This document shows, piece after piece, positions 8,608 through 18,587 of a stretch of 64,000 nucleotides of DNA. The position numbers were made by a program, and so were the translations under genes. The notes under the pieces are model-generated. The model saw nothing but the letters and a program-made list of their open reading frames with translations. It ran no database searches and was not told where the DNA came from. Numbering within the stretch: position 1 is the stretch's first letter; every line of letters starts with the position of its first letter. This DNA comes from Tunturibacter psychrotolerans (GTDB lineage Bacteria > Acidobacteriota > Terriglobia > Terriglobales > Acidobacteriaceae), in assembly GCF_040359615.1 (NCBI RefSeq), contig NZ_CP132942.1, positions 2,914,001 through 2,978,000 of the forward strand, read 5' to 3'.

Positions 8608-9927
8608 ATGTCGCGAGTCGTTGTTATCGGAGCCGGTGCCATGGGCCTGGCCGCCGCCTATCGAGCAGTAAAACTGGGCCATCAAGTAGATCTCATCGAG
8701 GCAGCACCCGAAGCCGGTGGAATGGCGGGCCACTTCGACTTCGACGGAATCTCCATCGAACGCTTCTATCACTTCGTCTGTCACAACGATCTCCCCACCT
8801 TCGCCCTGATGAAAGAACTCGGCATCGGCGACAAAATGATATGGCGGCCCACCACCATGGGCTTCTTTTCCGGCAACACACTCCACCCCTGGGGAGATCC
8901 AATCTCTCTGTTTCGTCTCCCCGGAGTAAGCCTCATCGACAAACTCCGTTACGGACTCTTCGCCTTCGTCTGCACCCGTCGCAACCATTGGCCAGCCATC
9001 GAAAATGAACCGGCAAAGAGTTGGATCATTCGCTGGTCCGGAGCCGCCAACTACGACCGCTTCTGGAAGCCACTCTTCGCACACAAATTCTACGAATACG
9101 CCGACACCATCTCCGCAGCATGGATCTGGACTCGCATTCGTCGCGTAGGCCGCTCCCGCAAGAGCATCTTTCAGGAAGAGCTCGGATACATCGACGGTGG
9201 TTCCATCACGCTCGTCAACTCCCTCGTCGCAGCCATTCAATCCCTCGGCGGGAGAGTCCATCTCGGCAACCCAGTCCAGCAGATCACCGTCGAGCAAGGC
9301 CACGTCACCGGCGTCCAAACCACCAACGGCCACTACCCCGCCGACGCCGTCATCTGTACCGCACCCACTCCACTGGTCTCCGCCATGATTCCCGAGCTTC
9401 CCAGTGAATGGAAGGATCGTTACAACGCCATCCACAACATCGGCGTCATCTGCGTCATCTTCAAACTCACCCGCTCCGTCACACCGCACTTCTGGGTCAA
9501 CGTCTCCGAGCCAGACATCGACATCCCCGGCATCATTGAGTTTTCGAACCTTCGCAAAGCCGGCGACCACACCATCCTCTACGTGCCCTTCTACATGCCA
9601 GTCTCAAACCCCAAGTTCTCCGCACCAGAAGACGATCTCGTCTCCGAAGCCTTTCGGTGTCTCCAGCGCGTCAATCCCAAACTCACAAACGAAGACATCG
9701 TCGCCACCAAGGTCGCTCGTCTCCGTCACGGTCAGCCCATCTGCGAGCCCGGCTTCCTCGCCAAGATCCCACCCGTCCAGACTCCCATTGCAGGCCTCCA
9801 GATCGCCGACACCTGCTTCTACTATCCCGAAGACCGCGGCATCGCTGAAAGCGTTCGCATCGGCGCAGCCATGGCCGAATCAATCACCAGTGGAAAACCG
9901 GTCCACACCGCACCCGCAGTCGTTTGA
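8608..9927 (+). CDS. FAD-dependent amine oxidase-like oxidoreductase
   Basis: A 439-residue flavoprotein of the amine oxidase/protoporphyrinogen oxidase superfamily. The N-terminus has the Rossmann dinucleotide motif VVVIGAGAMGLAAAYRA with the ribose-binding Glu at the end of beta-2 (LIEAAPEAGGMAGHF). The C-terminus has the second FAD-contact region IADTCFYYPEDRGIAESVRIG. The motif order also resembles UDP-galactopyranose mutase-type proteins. The substrate is unknown. The ATG at 8608 is preferred over an upstream TTG because it has ACGGAG a few bases before it and places the GxGxxG motif at residue 7. A short intrinsic terminator follows immediately. Confidence 0.85.
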   Translation: MSRVVVIGAGAMGLAAAYRAVKLGHQVDLIEAAPEAGGMAGHFDFDGISIERFYHFVCHNDLPTFALMKELGIGDKMIWRPTTMGFFSGNTLHPWGDPISLFRLPGVSLIDKLRYGLFAFVCTRRNHWPAIENEPAKSWIIRWSGAANYDRFWKPLFAHKFYEYADTISAAWIWTRIRRVGRSRKSIFQEELGYIDGGSITLVNSLVAAIQSLGGRVHLGNPVQQITVEQGHVTGVQTTNGHYPADAVICTAPTPLVSAMIPELPSEWKDRYNAIHNIGVICVIFKLTRSVTPHFWVNVSEPDIDIPGIIEFSNLRKAGDHTILYVPFYMPVSNPKFSAPEDDLVSEAFRCLQRVNPKLTNEDIVATKVARLRHGQPICEPGFLAKIPPVQTPIAGLQIADTCFYYPEDRGIAESVRIGAAMAESITSGKPVHTAPAVV

Positions 9928-9950
9928 AAACCTTAGCTCAGGTTTTTCTT
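9927..9950 (+). terminator. Intrinsic terminator after the FAD oxidoreductase
   Basis: A perfect 7 bp stem (AAAACCT / AGGTTTT) with a 6-base loop, followed by TCTTCT. It begins on the last base of the stop codon, so transcription probably ends here and the YcxB-like gene downstream needs its own promoter. Confidence 0.6.
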
Positions 9951-9985
9951 CTCAACCTAAGCACGCTTTGAAGGCAACGAAAACC

Positions 9986-10483
9986 GTGCACATTGCATAT
10001 CAAATTGACGAAAATGATTTTGTCTCTGCCGGCAGGTTAGCGATGCAGAAACGATCCAAGCTTGCGATGTACAAGCTCTATATCCTTCCGTTGATTGGAG
10101 TGTTACTGATCGCTTCCGGCGTAATTTCTGCGATTGAGCGACCAAATATCACTGGACTCTGGCCGGTAATATTGTGGGGAACAATGCTTTTATGCGTTCC
10201 TCTGTTGTGGAACTATCAATTCCGACGAGCTTATCGAAAAGCTCCGCTACTTCGAGATCGAAGAACCCTCGATCTTGACAGTTCCCATCTCACCTTTAAA
10301 ACCGAAACTTCAGACGCCCGTGTGCCTTGGGACTCTTACACAAAATTTGCGGAAAACGAGAAGACCTTCATACTCTTTCAGCAAGGACATCAAATTTTCA
10401 TTCCTATACCAAAGCGTGAGCTGTCTTCGTCTCAGATCGATGAACTGCGTTCCATTTTTGAAACCCATATTCCCGCTAAATAA
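9986..10483 (+). CDS. YcxB-like membrane protein
   Basis: A 165-residue protein with two adjacent transmembrane helices (about 29-48 and 55-72) and a C-terminal soluble domain that includes SSHLTFKTETSDARVPWDSYTKF and FIPIPKRELSS. This two-helix plus PH-like domain layout is that of the YcxB family (function unknown). The start is the GTG at 9986, with AAGG about 11 bases upstream; the frame stays open much further upstream, but that part overlaps the FAD oxidoreductase in another frame and does not look coding. Base use is more AT-rich than the flanking genes. Confidence 0.7.
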   Translation: MHIAYQIDENDFVSAGRLAMQKRSKLAMYKLYILPLIGVLLIASGVISAIERPNITGLWPVILWGTMLLCVPLLWNYQFRRAYRKAPLLRDRRTLDLDSSHLTFKTETSDARVPWDSYTKFAENEKTFILFQQGHQIFIPIPKRELSSSQIDELRSIFETHIPAK

Positions 10484-10528
10484 TCTCCCCTAAATCATCC
10501 ACACCTTGGCGCTTGCGATAATGGAACC

Positions 10529-13027
10529 ATGAAGCGCCGCGAAATCAAGCAGTACGAGTTTGTCCGCAAGATCGGCACAGGCGGCAGCGGCGTCGTGTTT
10601 CTCGCCAACGACACTCTCCTCCAGCGCCCCGTCGTCCTCAAACTCCTCAAGCGCGGCAACCTCACCATCGAGCAGGTCCGCGCCACGCAGCTCCGCGAAG
10701 CCCGCCTCGCCTCAGCCATCGACCACCCCAACGTCTGCGCCATCTACGACGTCGGCGAAGCCCCCGAAGAGAACGGCAACGGCGAAGAAGCCTACATCGT
10801 CATGCAGTACATCCCCGGCAAATCCCTCGACAAGGTCATCGCCGAAGGCCCCGCCAGCCTCCAGCTCGTCCTCTCCGCCGGCATCCAGACCTCCGACGGC
10901 CTCTCCGCCGCCCACAACCTCGGCATCTTCCACCGCGACCTCAAACCCGCCAACGTCATGCTCACCGACGGCGGCCTCATCAAGATTCTCGATTTCGGCC
11001 TAGCCCGCCGCCTCCGCCCCGACCAGGCCGAGTTCGACCCCTCCGGCCCAAGCAGCAAACGCAACCTCCCCGCCCCCGGAGCTACCTACACCGCCCGCGG
11101 CGGCACCATCGCCTACATGGCCCCCGAGCAGTTCGTCACCGGCCAGTCCAGCGTCCAGTCCGACATCTTCGCCCTCGGCCTCATCCTCTACGAGCTCGCC
11201 ACCGGCCGCCACCCCTTCCATCGCCCCGACGCCGCCGAGTTCCAGTCCATCCGCGCCATCCAGTTTGCCGACCCGCCCTCCATCCGCGAGATCGCCCCCG
11301 ACCTCCCCATCGAGCTAGAGTCCGTCATCCTCCGCTGCCTCGAAAAACAACCCTCCGCCCGCTTCGGCTCCGCAGCCGAGGTCCGCGACGCCCTCAAGAC
11401 CATCATGCGCGCCATGCAGCTCGACTCCGTCCTGCTCCCCGGCGACAACATACGCCCCTCCCACCAGACCCGCCTCCCGCTCGACGCCCCCGACGAAGAA
11501 AAACGAACCACCGGCATCCTCTCCATGCTCGCCGAGCGCTTCCGCGAATCTGGCGCCTCCTCCACCAACAACCAGAACAGCATCGTCGTCCTTCCCTTCG
11601 TCAACTTCGGCCCCGCCGACGTCGCGCCCCTCTACGGCTACGCCCTCGCCGACGCCATCGCCACCCGCCTCACCCGCATGTCCACCCTCGTCGTTCGCCC
11701 GTCGAGCTCGTTCATGAACATCCCCACCCAACAGCTCGACCCCCTCAGCATCGGCAAAAAACTCCTCGTCAACTACGTCCTCGCCGGCAACTTCCTCCGC
11801 TCCGACAAAGGCTTCGATCTCAACTGGCAGCTCCTCGACGTTCCCAACCAAAGCGTCCGCGCCGGTGGCTCCATCAACGTTGCCTCCTTCGACCTCGTCT
11901 CCGTCCAATCGGAGATCTGCAACGAAGTCTTCAGCACCCTTCAGGGCTTCGGAGATCTCGCCGCACACGAAAACAATCGTGCCGGTACACCTCCCGCGCG
12001 TTCTCTCAATCAGGCCCTCTCCGAGCAGTATCTCCAGGCCCGCGCCGTCCTCTCCTCCTTCATGACCCGCACCGGCAGCAGCGAAGATCTCAACCGCGCC
12101 TGCGAGCTCTTCACCGACGTCGTCAAACAGGATGAAAAATACGCTCCCGGCTGGTCAGGCCTCGGCATCACGCATCTTCAATACGCCCGCCACGGCCTGG
12201 GCGGACAGATGCACGTCCTGGAAGCTCGCCGCGCCTTCGACAAAGCCCTCCAACTCGACCCCGGCTCCGTCGAAGCCAACCTCTACCGCGTCTACATGCT
12301 CCTCTCCCGCGGAGAAAAAGAGTCAGCCCGTCACGGCATCGAAAACCTCCTCCAGACCGCAGGCAACGACTGGAACGTCCGCCTCGTAGCCGGTCAAACC
12401 CTCCGTATCGACGGCATGTACGATGAAGCCCTCGAGCAGTTCAACGCCTCTCTCCGCATGAACCCCTCCAACGCGGCCATGATCTACAACCACCGCGCCC
12501 GCGTCTACCAATACCAAAATCAAATGGAGCTAGCCTCCGACGAGATCGAAAAGGGCCTCACCCTTGAGCCCCGCCAACCACTCCTGCGAATCTCCCTCGG
12601 CTACCAGCAGATGCGCACAGGCGACCTCCCCAAAGCGATCGAAACTCTTGAAAACGTCATCCGCGATGAGTCCTCTCTCCGCATCGTCTTCCCAACCATC
12701 GCGCTCTGCTACGTCCAGCTAGGCGAACGCGAAAAAGCCGCCACCTTCATCGTTGACGAAACTCTCTCCGCAGCCGAAGCCGACAGCGAGATGGCCTATC
12801 GCCTGGCCACCTACTTCGCCCTCGAAGGCGACGAGTCCGAAGCCCTCCACTGGCTGCGCCGCGCCATCTATCTCGGCAACGAAAACTATCCTTGGTTCAG
12901 CATCAACCCAGCATGGCGCAAACTAAAAGGCCATGGCGACTTCGAACGCATCCTCGAAGACCTCAAAAAAAGCTACCGCCGCAACCAGAAAAACTGGAAG
13001 CGCCTCCTGGCCCAGGTCCGCAATTAA
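10529..13027 (+). CDS. Ser/Thr protein kinase with FlgO-like and TPR regions
   Basis: An 832-residue Hanks-type kinase. The kinase domain (about 9-275) shows the glycine loop IGTGGSGVV (15-23), catalytic Lys38, HRDLKPANV (135-143), DFG (155-157) and GGTIAYMAPEQ. The middle part (about 345-480) begins SIVVLPFVNFG and resembles the FlgO/TolB-like domain seen in cyclase- and kinase-linked TPR proteins. The rest (about 490-810) is a row of TPR repeats, for example YAPGWSGLGITHLQYARHG. No transmembrane helix separates kinase from sensor, so the protein is probably cytoplasmic. It probably integrates a protein-protein signal through the TPRs; targets are unknown. Third positions are almost all C. 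Confidence 0.9.
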   Translation: MKRREIKQYEFVRKIGTGGSGVVFLANDTLLQRPVVLKLLKRGNLTIEQVRATQLREARLASAIDHPNVCAIYDVGEAPEENGNGEEAYIVMQYIPGKSLDKVIAEGPASLQLVLSAGIQTSDGLSAAHNLGIFHRDLKPANVMLTDGGLIKILDFGLARRLRPDQAEFDPSGPSSKRNLPAPGATYTARGGTIAYMAPEQFVTGQSSVQSDIFALGLILYELATGRHPFHRPDAAEFQSIRAIQFADPPSIREIAPDLPIELESVILRCLEKQPSARFGSAAEVRDALKTIMRAMQLDSVLLPGDNIRPSHQTRLPLDAPDEEKRTTGILSMLAERFRESGASSTNNQNSIVVLPFVNFGPADVAPLYGYALADAIATRLTRMSTLVVRPSSSFMNIPTQQLDPLSIGKKLLVNYVLAGNFLRSDKGFDLNWQLLDVPNQSVRAGGSINVASFDLVSVQSEICNEVFSTLQGFGDLAAHENNRAGTPPARSLNQALSEQYLQARAVLSSFMTRTGSSEDLNRACELFTDVVKQDEKYAPGWSGLGITHLQYARHGLGGQMHVLEARRAFDKALQLDPGSVEANLYRVYMLLSRGEKESARHGIENLLQTAGNDWNVRLVAGQTLRIDGMYDEALEQFNASLRMNPSNAAMIYNHRARVYQYQNQMELASDEIEKGLTLEPRQPLLRISLGYQQMRTGDLPKAIETLENVIRDESSLRIVFPTIALCYVQLGEREKAATFIVDETLSAAEADSEMAYRLATYFALEGDESEALHWLRRAIYLGNENYPWFSINPAWRKLKGHGDFERILEDLKKSYRRNQKNWKRLLAQVRN

Positions 13028-13118
13028 TTATCTTTTCGGCGCCGAAGGCGCGTCAGCCTCGATGGCAGATCGCGCCGTGCGCGCAGCACGCAGTTGCAGT
13101 TGCCTTACCCCAGAACAA

Positions 13119-13148
13119 GAAAAAGGCCGAGAGAAAAAGCTCTCGGCC
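13119..13148 (-). terminator. Intrinsic terminator of the glycine-zipper protein gene
   Basis: A perfect 9 bp stem GGCCGAGAG / CTCTCGGCC with a 6-base loop at 13125-13148. Read on the minus strand it is followed by TTTTTCTTG, a strong rho-independent terminator for the gene ending at 13172. Confidence 0.85.
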
Positions 13149-13171
13149 TCGATCCACAAAATCAGTTGTCG

Positions 13172-14101
13172 CTACTGAGCCGCGCCAACCCCACCCAAAG
13201 CACCTGCATTCAAACTGCTCACCGGCGTACCACTCAGCGGCGTCAAAATCATAGGCGTAGTCAAACTAAACACCAGCAACTCATCCTTCGGCAGCGTAGC
13301 TTGACGATCCTGCTTCAACCAGATAAAAGTGCTAACCCCAGCGCCAATCCCCGCACCAACCACAGCGCCAACTCCACCGCCGATCAACGCACCCGTAGCC
13401 GCACCCGCACCGGTCACGCCGCCAACAATCGCCAGTGTTTCCTTCGCATGGTCCTTCCGCTTCAACGTCCCTTCGTTATCCACATTGAACTCGCTCTTGC
13501 CAGTATCGACCAACTGCGCATGCACAATGTAGTGCGTCCCATCCGGCAGCGTAACGTCGCTCGTCTCCAGATGCATCATTGCAGCACCTGAAATGCGCCG
13601 TCCGCCACGAACCTCCGTCACTCGCCCCTCAAGAGTAGAACCTACCGGAATGATGACTCGCCCATTCCTCTCTATCGCTTCTGTAACAGTCCCAGAAAAT
13701 CTGCTCCCAGCGACTGTCGTATCTGTCGCCAGCGTCTCGCCGATCTTTACCTTCAGCAAAGTCCCTTCACGCAATGTGCCTTCACGCTCTGGCACGCTTG
13801 TCACGATCATGGCATCTGCAGGATCTTCCGCCGCAGGTTCAGCAGCCATCATGCTCGAACCCGCAACTGCAGCTCCTTTATAAGGAACATAAGGCCCATA
13901 CTCCACCGCAGGCGATGCTGGCACCACCGCCGGCACATCCGCACTCGGCTTAGCGATCGTCTGTGAACTAGCCTGAGCAGCCGCATCATCGCTACTCGAA
14001 ATCACCGCAGAGTCAGGGTGAGAAACTCCCGTCATCGCACTTTGTGAAAACGCGGGAGCAGCAGCAAGAACGAGAGCAGCGGTGGTGATGTGCATCTTCA
14101 T
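13172..14101 (-). CDS. Exported protein with glycine-zipper segment
   Basis: A 309-residue protein with a signal peptide (about 1-20, MKMHITTAALVLAAAPAFSQ) and a low-complexity Ala/Ser/Pro region to about residue 100. A beta-rich domain follows (about 108-215, motifs GTLLKVKIGETLATD and IIPVGSTLEGRVTEV), then a glycine-zipper hydrophobic stretch (about 227-257, GAATGALIGGGVGAVVGAG). The zipper suggests insertion in or association with a membrane, as in outer-membrane lipoprotein-like proteins, but I recognise no named family. A terminator lies just downstream. The upstream flank is shared with enolase, transcribed the other way. Confidence 0.75.
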   Translation of the reverse strand: MKMHITTAALVLAAAPAFSQSAMTGVSHPDSAVISSSDDAAAQASSQTIAKPSADVPAVVPASPAVEYGPYVPYKGAAVAGSSMMAAEPAAEDPADAMIVTSVPEREGTLREGTLLKVKIGETLATDTTVAGSRFSGTVTEAIERNGRVIIPVGSTLEGRVTEVRGGRRISGAAMMHLETSDVTLPDGTHYIVHAQLVDTGKSEFNVDNEGTLKRKDHAKETLAIVGGVTGAGAATGALIGGGVGAVVGAGIGAGVSTFIWLKQDRQATLPKDELLVFSLTTPMILTPLSGTPVSSLNAGALGGVGAAQ

Positions 14102-15755
<1,654 letters not shown>

Positions 15756-15759
15756 ACCG

Positions 15760-15811
15760 TGTCCTGCCGGACGGGCCTACGCGGCGCGCGGTCACTTCGT
15801 GACGTGTATAC
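15760..15811 (-). repeat. Dispersed structured repeat A, copy 2
   Basis: Reverse-oriented copy starting five bases after the enolase stop codon. The conserved tail (TGTCCTGCCGGACGGGC on the plus strand) and first hairpin (GTCAC-TTC-GTGAC) are intact; the second hairpin is degenerate in this copy. With copy 3 (15894-15948) it forms an inverted pair. Confidence 0.85.
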
Positions 15812-15836
15812 CGGTCTCGGCAAAACAAAAAGCACA

Positions 15837-15869
15837 GGGCCTCCCGTTGGTGGCATCAACGCGAGGCCC
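15837..15869. repeat. Hairpin between the two inverted repeat-A copies
   Basis: GGGCCTCCCGTTG and CAACGCGAGGCCC pair over 13 positions with one mismatch and a 7-base loop. On the minus strand it is followed by TGTGCTTTTTGTTTT, terminator-like, although no minus-strand gene enters it. A related CAACGCGAGGCCCAA block precedes repeat-A copy 4 at 17535, and a CTCCCGTTGG hairpin follows copy 6. Confidence 0.6.
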
Positions 15870-15893
15870 AACATCTTTGCCCCTCAAGAAAAA

Positions 15894-15948
15894 GTACACA
15901 AGTCACGAAGTGACCGCCCCGCGCGTAGCGGGCCCGTCCGGCAGGGAC
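15894..15948 (+). repeat. Dispersed structured repeat A, copy 3
   Basis: Near-consensus copy: GTACACA, hairpin GTCAC-GAA-GTGAC, hairpin CCCGC-GCGTA-GCGGG, tail GCCCGTCCGGCAGGGAC. It lies between enolase and the GH5-like gene, facing copy 2. Confidence 0.9.
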
Positions 15949-16021
15949 GTTGCAAAACTACTGAATAGCCATTCATAATGGGTCGCACCAAAACATCAGC
16001 ATGCAACGACCCGGAGAACGA

Positions 16022-17518
16022 ATGGCCCGCAGCAAATTCTTCATCTTCGCCCTCGCAGCCCTCCTCCCAATCGCCGCTCAGGCACAATCACCCGACGCCT
16101 TCGTCCAGCGCTCCGGCACCAAACTCATCCTGAACAGCGCACCCTTCCGCTACTCCGGCCCCAACATCGAATGGCTAGGCCTCGAAGGCTACGGCCCACA
16201 CGACCCCATGGGCCCCCGCCTCCCCAGCCACTTCGAGATCGACGACGCCTTCGACACGGCCGCCGAGATGGGCGCGAAAGTAGTCCGAGCCCAAACCATG
16301 GGCGACACCGTCGGCTGCCCCCTCTGCATCGAGCCCACCGAAGGCAACTTCAACGAAGCCGCCTTTGCATCCTCTGACTACGCCATCGCCATCGCCCACA
16401 AACACGGCATAAAACTCATCATCCCCTTGGTCGGCGACTGCGCCACCTGCGCCGGCGGCGGCATCGGCCAATACCTCGCCTGGGAGAAGAAACCCAACCC
16501 GCAAGACTTCTTCACCGACCCCACCCTCATCGCCGCCTACGAAAAACACATCGACGCCGTCCTCAATCACCTCAACCCCATCACTAACCTCCGCTACAAA
16601 GACGACCCCACCATCATGGCCTGGGAGAACTGCAACATGTGCGGCATCCTCACCCTGCTCTCCGGAGGCAACGCCACCGCGCTCGGCCAAGTCTCCTCCT
16701 GGGTAGAAACCATCGGCACCCACATCAAGCAACAAGACCCGCACCATCTCTATCTCGACACCTCCGGCATCTATCGCGTCTACCCACCAGTCCTCGACAA
16801 CAAGTCCACCGACCTCGCCACCTTCGAGTTCTATCCGCACTGGGACATTCTTCTCGGCCCCAACCAGCCACCAACCACCGCCGCCACCTTCACCCACGAC
16901 GCAGCCACCGTCACCGGCCACGGAAGAGTATTCATCGTGAATGAATTCGGCTGGGACCGCACCGACTGGAAGACCCCTGTCGATTTCGAAAACGTGCTCA
17001 ACACCCTCTCCACCGACCCAAATGTCTCCGGCGACGGTTTCTGGGCGTTGCAAGCCCACCTCGACAACTTCGGCTTCCAGCCCATCCCTGCCGACAGCAA
17101 CAACCCCGTCTTTGCCGAGCACGGCGAATCCGGCCAATGGTGGGCGCTCTACTATCCCGGTGTCAAAACCCTCGTCAACACTGCAGAAGATATGGCCGCC
17201 CGCGCCCAGCTCCTCCGCGCCCATGCCTACACAATGTCAGGTACAGCGGTCCCCAAACACAACATCCCTCCACGTCCTGTTATCACATCGACGGTCATCG
17301 TCGGCCTCATCGCATGGCGCGGCTCAGCAGGCGCGGTGCGCTATTCCGTCGAACGCAACGACCAAGGCTCAAAAGAATGGAAGCCCATCTGCGACCGCTG
17401 CGCCACCGACGCCGATGACCCCTGGGTTGATCCACACGGCGCACTCGGTGGCGTTCACTATCGAGTCATAGCCTGGAACGCGGACGGCATTCCCAGCGAA
17501 CCCTCCGACCCCAGATAA
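16022..17518 (+). CDS. Secreted GH5-like (mannanase-type) glycoside hydrolase with altered active site
   Basis: A 498-residue secreted protein: signal peptide (1-22, ending AQAQS), a TIM-barrel domain like GH5 mannan endo-beta-mannosidases (about 25-400), and a C-terminal fibronectin-III-like domain (about 420-498). The beta-4 motif of the family, normally AWExxNE, reads AWENCNM at 200-206, so the acid/base Glu position is Met206. The nucleophile Glu in FIVNEFGWD is kept (Glu308). Either catalysis uses another residue or the protein binds rather than cleaves sugar. The ATG at 16022 is chosen because GGAG lies 6 bases upstream. Cys-rich loops (TVGCPLCIEP, GDCATCAGGG) may form disulfides. Confidence 0.75.
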   Translation: MARSKFFIFALAALLPIAAQAQSPDAFVQRSGTKLILNSAPFRYSGPNIEWLGLEGYGPHDPMGPRLPSHFEIDDAFDTAAEMGAKVVRAQTMGDTVGCPLCIEPTEGNFNEAAFASSDYAIAIAHKHGIKLIIPLVGDCATCAGGGIGQYLAWEKKPNPQDFFTDPTLIAAYEKHIDAVLNHLNPITNLRYKDDPTIMAWENCNMCGILTLLSGGNATALGQVSSWVETIGTHIKQQDPHHLYLDTSGIYRVYPPVLDNKSTDLATFEFYPHWDILLGPNQPPTTAATFTHDAATVTGHGRVFIVNEFGWDRTDWKTPVDFENVLNTLSTDPNVSGDGFWALQAHLDNFGFQPIPADSNNPVFAEHGESGQWWALYYPGVKTLVNTAEDMAARAQLLRAHAYTMSGTAVPKHNIPPRPVITSTVIVGLIAWRGSAGAVRYSVERNDQGSKEWKPICDRCATDADDPWVDPHGALGGVHYRVIAWNADGIPSEPSDPR

Positions 17519-17572
17519 AAAAGATGAAGCCGAGCAACGCGAGGCCCAATGCCCACAATCAAGCAACGAAAG

Positions 17573-17627
17573 GTATAAAAGTCACGAAGTGACCGCCCCG
17601 CGCGCAGCGGGCCCGTCCGGCAGGACA
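17573..17627 (+). repeat. Dispersed structured repeat A, copy 4
   Basis: Consensus-like copy between the GH5-like gene and the sirtuin gene: GTATAAAA, GTCAC-GAA-GTGAC, CCCGC-GCGCA-GCGGG, GCCCGTCCGGCAGGACA. It ends 17 bases before the sirtuin ATG, so it occupies the 5' leader of that gene. Confidence 0.9.
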
Positions 17628-17644
17628 CAAGCATCCAACCAAAC

Positions 17645-18376
17645 ATGCACCTAACCCCCCAAGACCATCTCTTCGTCCTAACCGGAGCAGGCATCTCCGC
17701 AGAAAGCGGCCTCGCCACCTTCCGCGGCTCCGGCGGTCTCTGGAACGGCTACCGCGTCGAAGAGGTGGCCACGCCCGAAGCTTGGGCTGCCGACCCAACT
17801 CTCGTCTGGCACTTCTATTCCCAACGCCGCCGCAACGCAATCTCTGCCCAACCCAACGCAGCGCACATCGCCCTGGCCCAACTCGAGGAGCAGCTAGGCG
17901 ACCGCTTCTACCTCTGCACCCAGAACGTTGACGACCTGCACGAGCGCGCCGGCTCCGAACGCATCCACCACATGCACGGCAGTCTTTTCCAATCTCGCTG
18001 CACCCGCTGCAATCAACCCTTCCCAGACGTGGCCCTCTACGAAGTCGCCGAAGCTCTCCCCATCTGCGCGAAGTGCAGCGCCCCCGTCCGCCCGCACATT
18101 GTCTGGTTCGGCGAAATCCCCCTCGACATGGATACCATCTATCGCAAACTAGACTGCGCCAGCATCCTACTCGTCGTAGGTACCTCAGGCTCCGTCTATC
18201 CCGCCGCGGGCTTCGTCCATATCGCCAACCAGCGCCGCGTCCACACCGTCTACGTGGGGCCCGAAGATCCTCTCAACCGCGAAGCCTTCGACGAGATCCT
18301 CCTCGGCAACGCCACAGAGATCCTGCCTTCGCTCATTCGAGAAGATAAGCTCAAGAATCCCACGCATTACTTTTAG
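17645..18376 (+). CDS. cobB: NAD-dependent protein deacylase (Sir2 family, class III type)
   Basis: Removes acyl groups from lysines using NAD, releasing nicotinamide; cytoplasmic. The 243-residue product shows GAGIS (14-18), the TFRG segment, TQNVD (92-96), the catalytic His111 in HHMHGS and four zinc cysteines (119, 122, 141, 144). The Tyr58-x-x-Arg61 pair (FYSQRR) is the mark of class III sirtuins, which prefer succinyl or malonyl lysine over acetyl. This substrate preference is inferred from the motif. A copy of repeat A lies directly upstream. Confidence 0.93.
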   Translation: MHLTPQDHLFVLTGAGISAESGLATFRGSGGLWNGYRVEEVATPEAWAADPTLVWHFYSQRRRNAISAQPNAAHIALAQLEEQLGDRFYLCTQNVDDLHERAGSERIHHMHGSLFQSRCTRCNQPFPDVALYEVAEALPICAKCSAPVRPHIVWFGEIPLDMDTIYRKLDCASILLVVGTSGSVYPAAGFVHIANQRRVHTVYVGPEDPLNREAFDEILLGNATEILPSLIREDKLKNPTHYF

Positions 18377-18464
18377 AACACTTCACAAGCTAATCAAAAT
18401 AAAGCCATTACAGGTTACTCCTATTGACACGCGATCTATACTGAACTCATAGCAAGACACAACG

Positions 18465-18492
18465 AAGTCCGGCCACAAGCCGGACTTTTTTC
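18465..18492 (+). terminator. Intrinsic terminator after the sirtuin gene
   Basis: Perfect 9 bp stem AAGTCCGGC / GCCGGACTT with loop CACAA, followed by TTTTTC. It lies 89 bases after the sirtuin stop and 96 bases before the next start, so it ends the sirtuin transcript or could act as a leader terminator for the gene at 18588. Confidence 0.8.
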
Positions 18493-18587
18493 TTTAACTC
18501 AAACGCAAAGCTCGAATCCAAAAGTCCGGACTCATGCCGCTTCTTTTCAAAACTTTGGACAACAAGTACCCCCGTGGGGAGGGACTC

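Noticed and set aside
7762..9570. A 602-codon minus-strand frame
   Set aside because: Antisense shadow of the symporter and FAD oxidoreductase genes, which have clear family motifs; the frame itself has none.
16175..17224. A 349-codon minus-strand frame
   Set aside because: Antisense of the GH5-like gene; Gly/Val/Glu-rich with no recognisable motif.
18424..18442. TTGACA and TATACT as a promoter before the CxxH gene
   Set aside because: The two boxes are only 7 bases apart, too close for a sigma-70 promoter.
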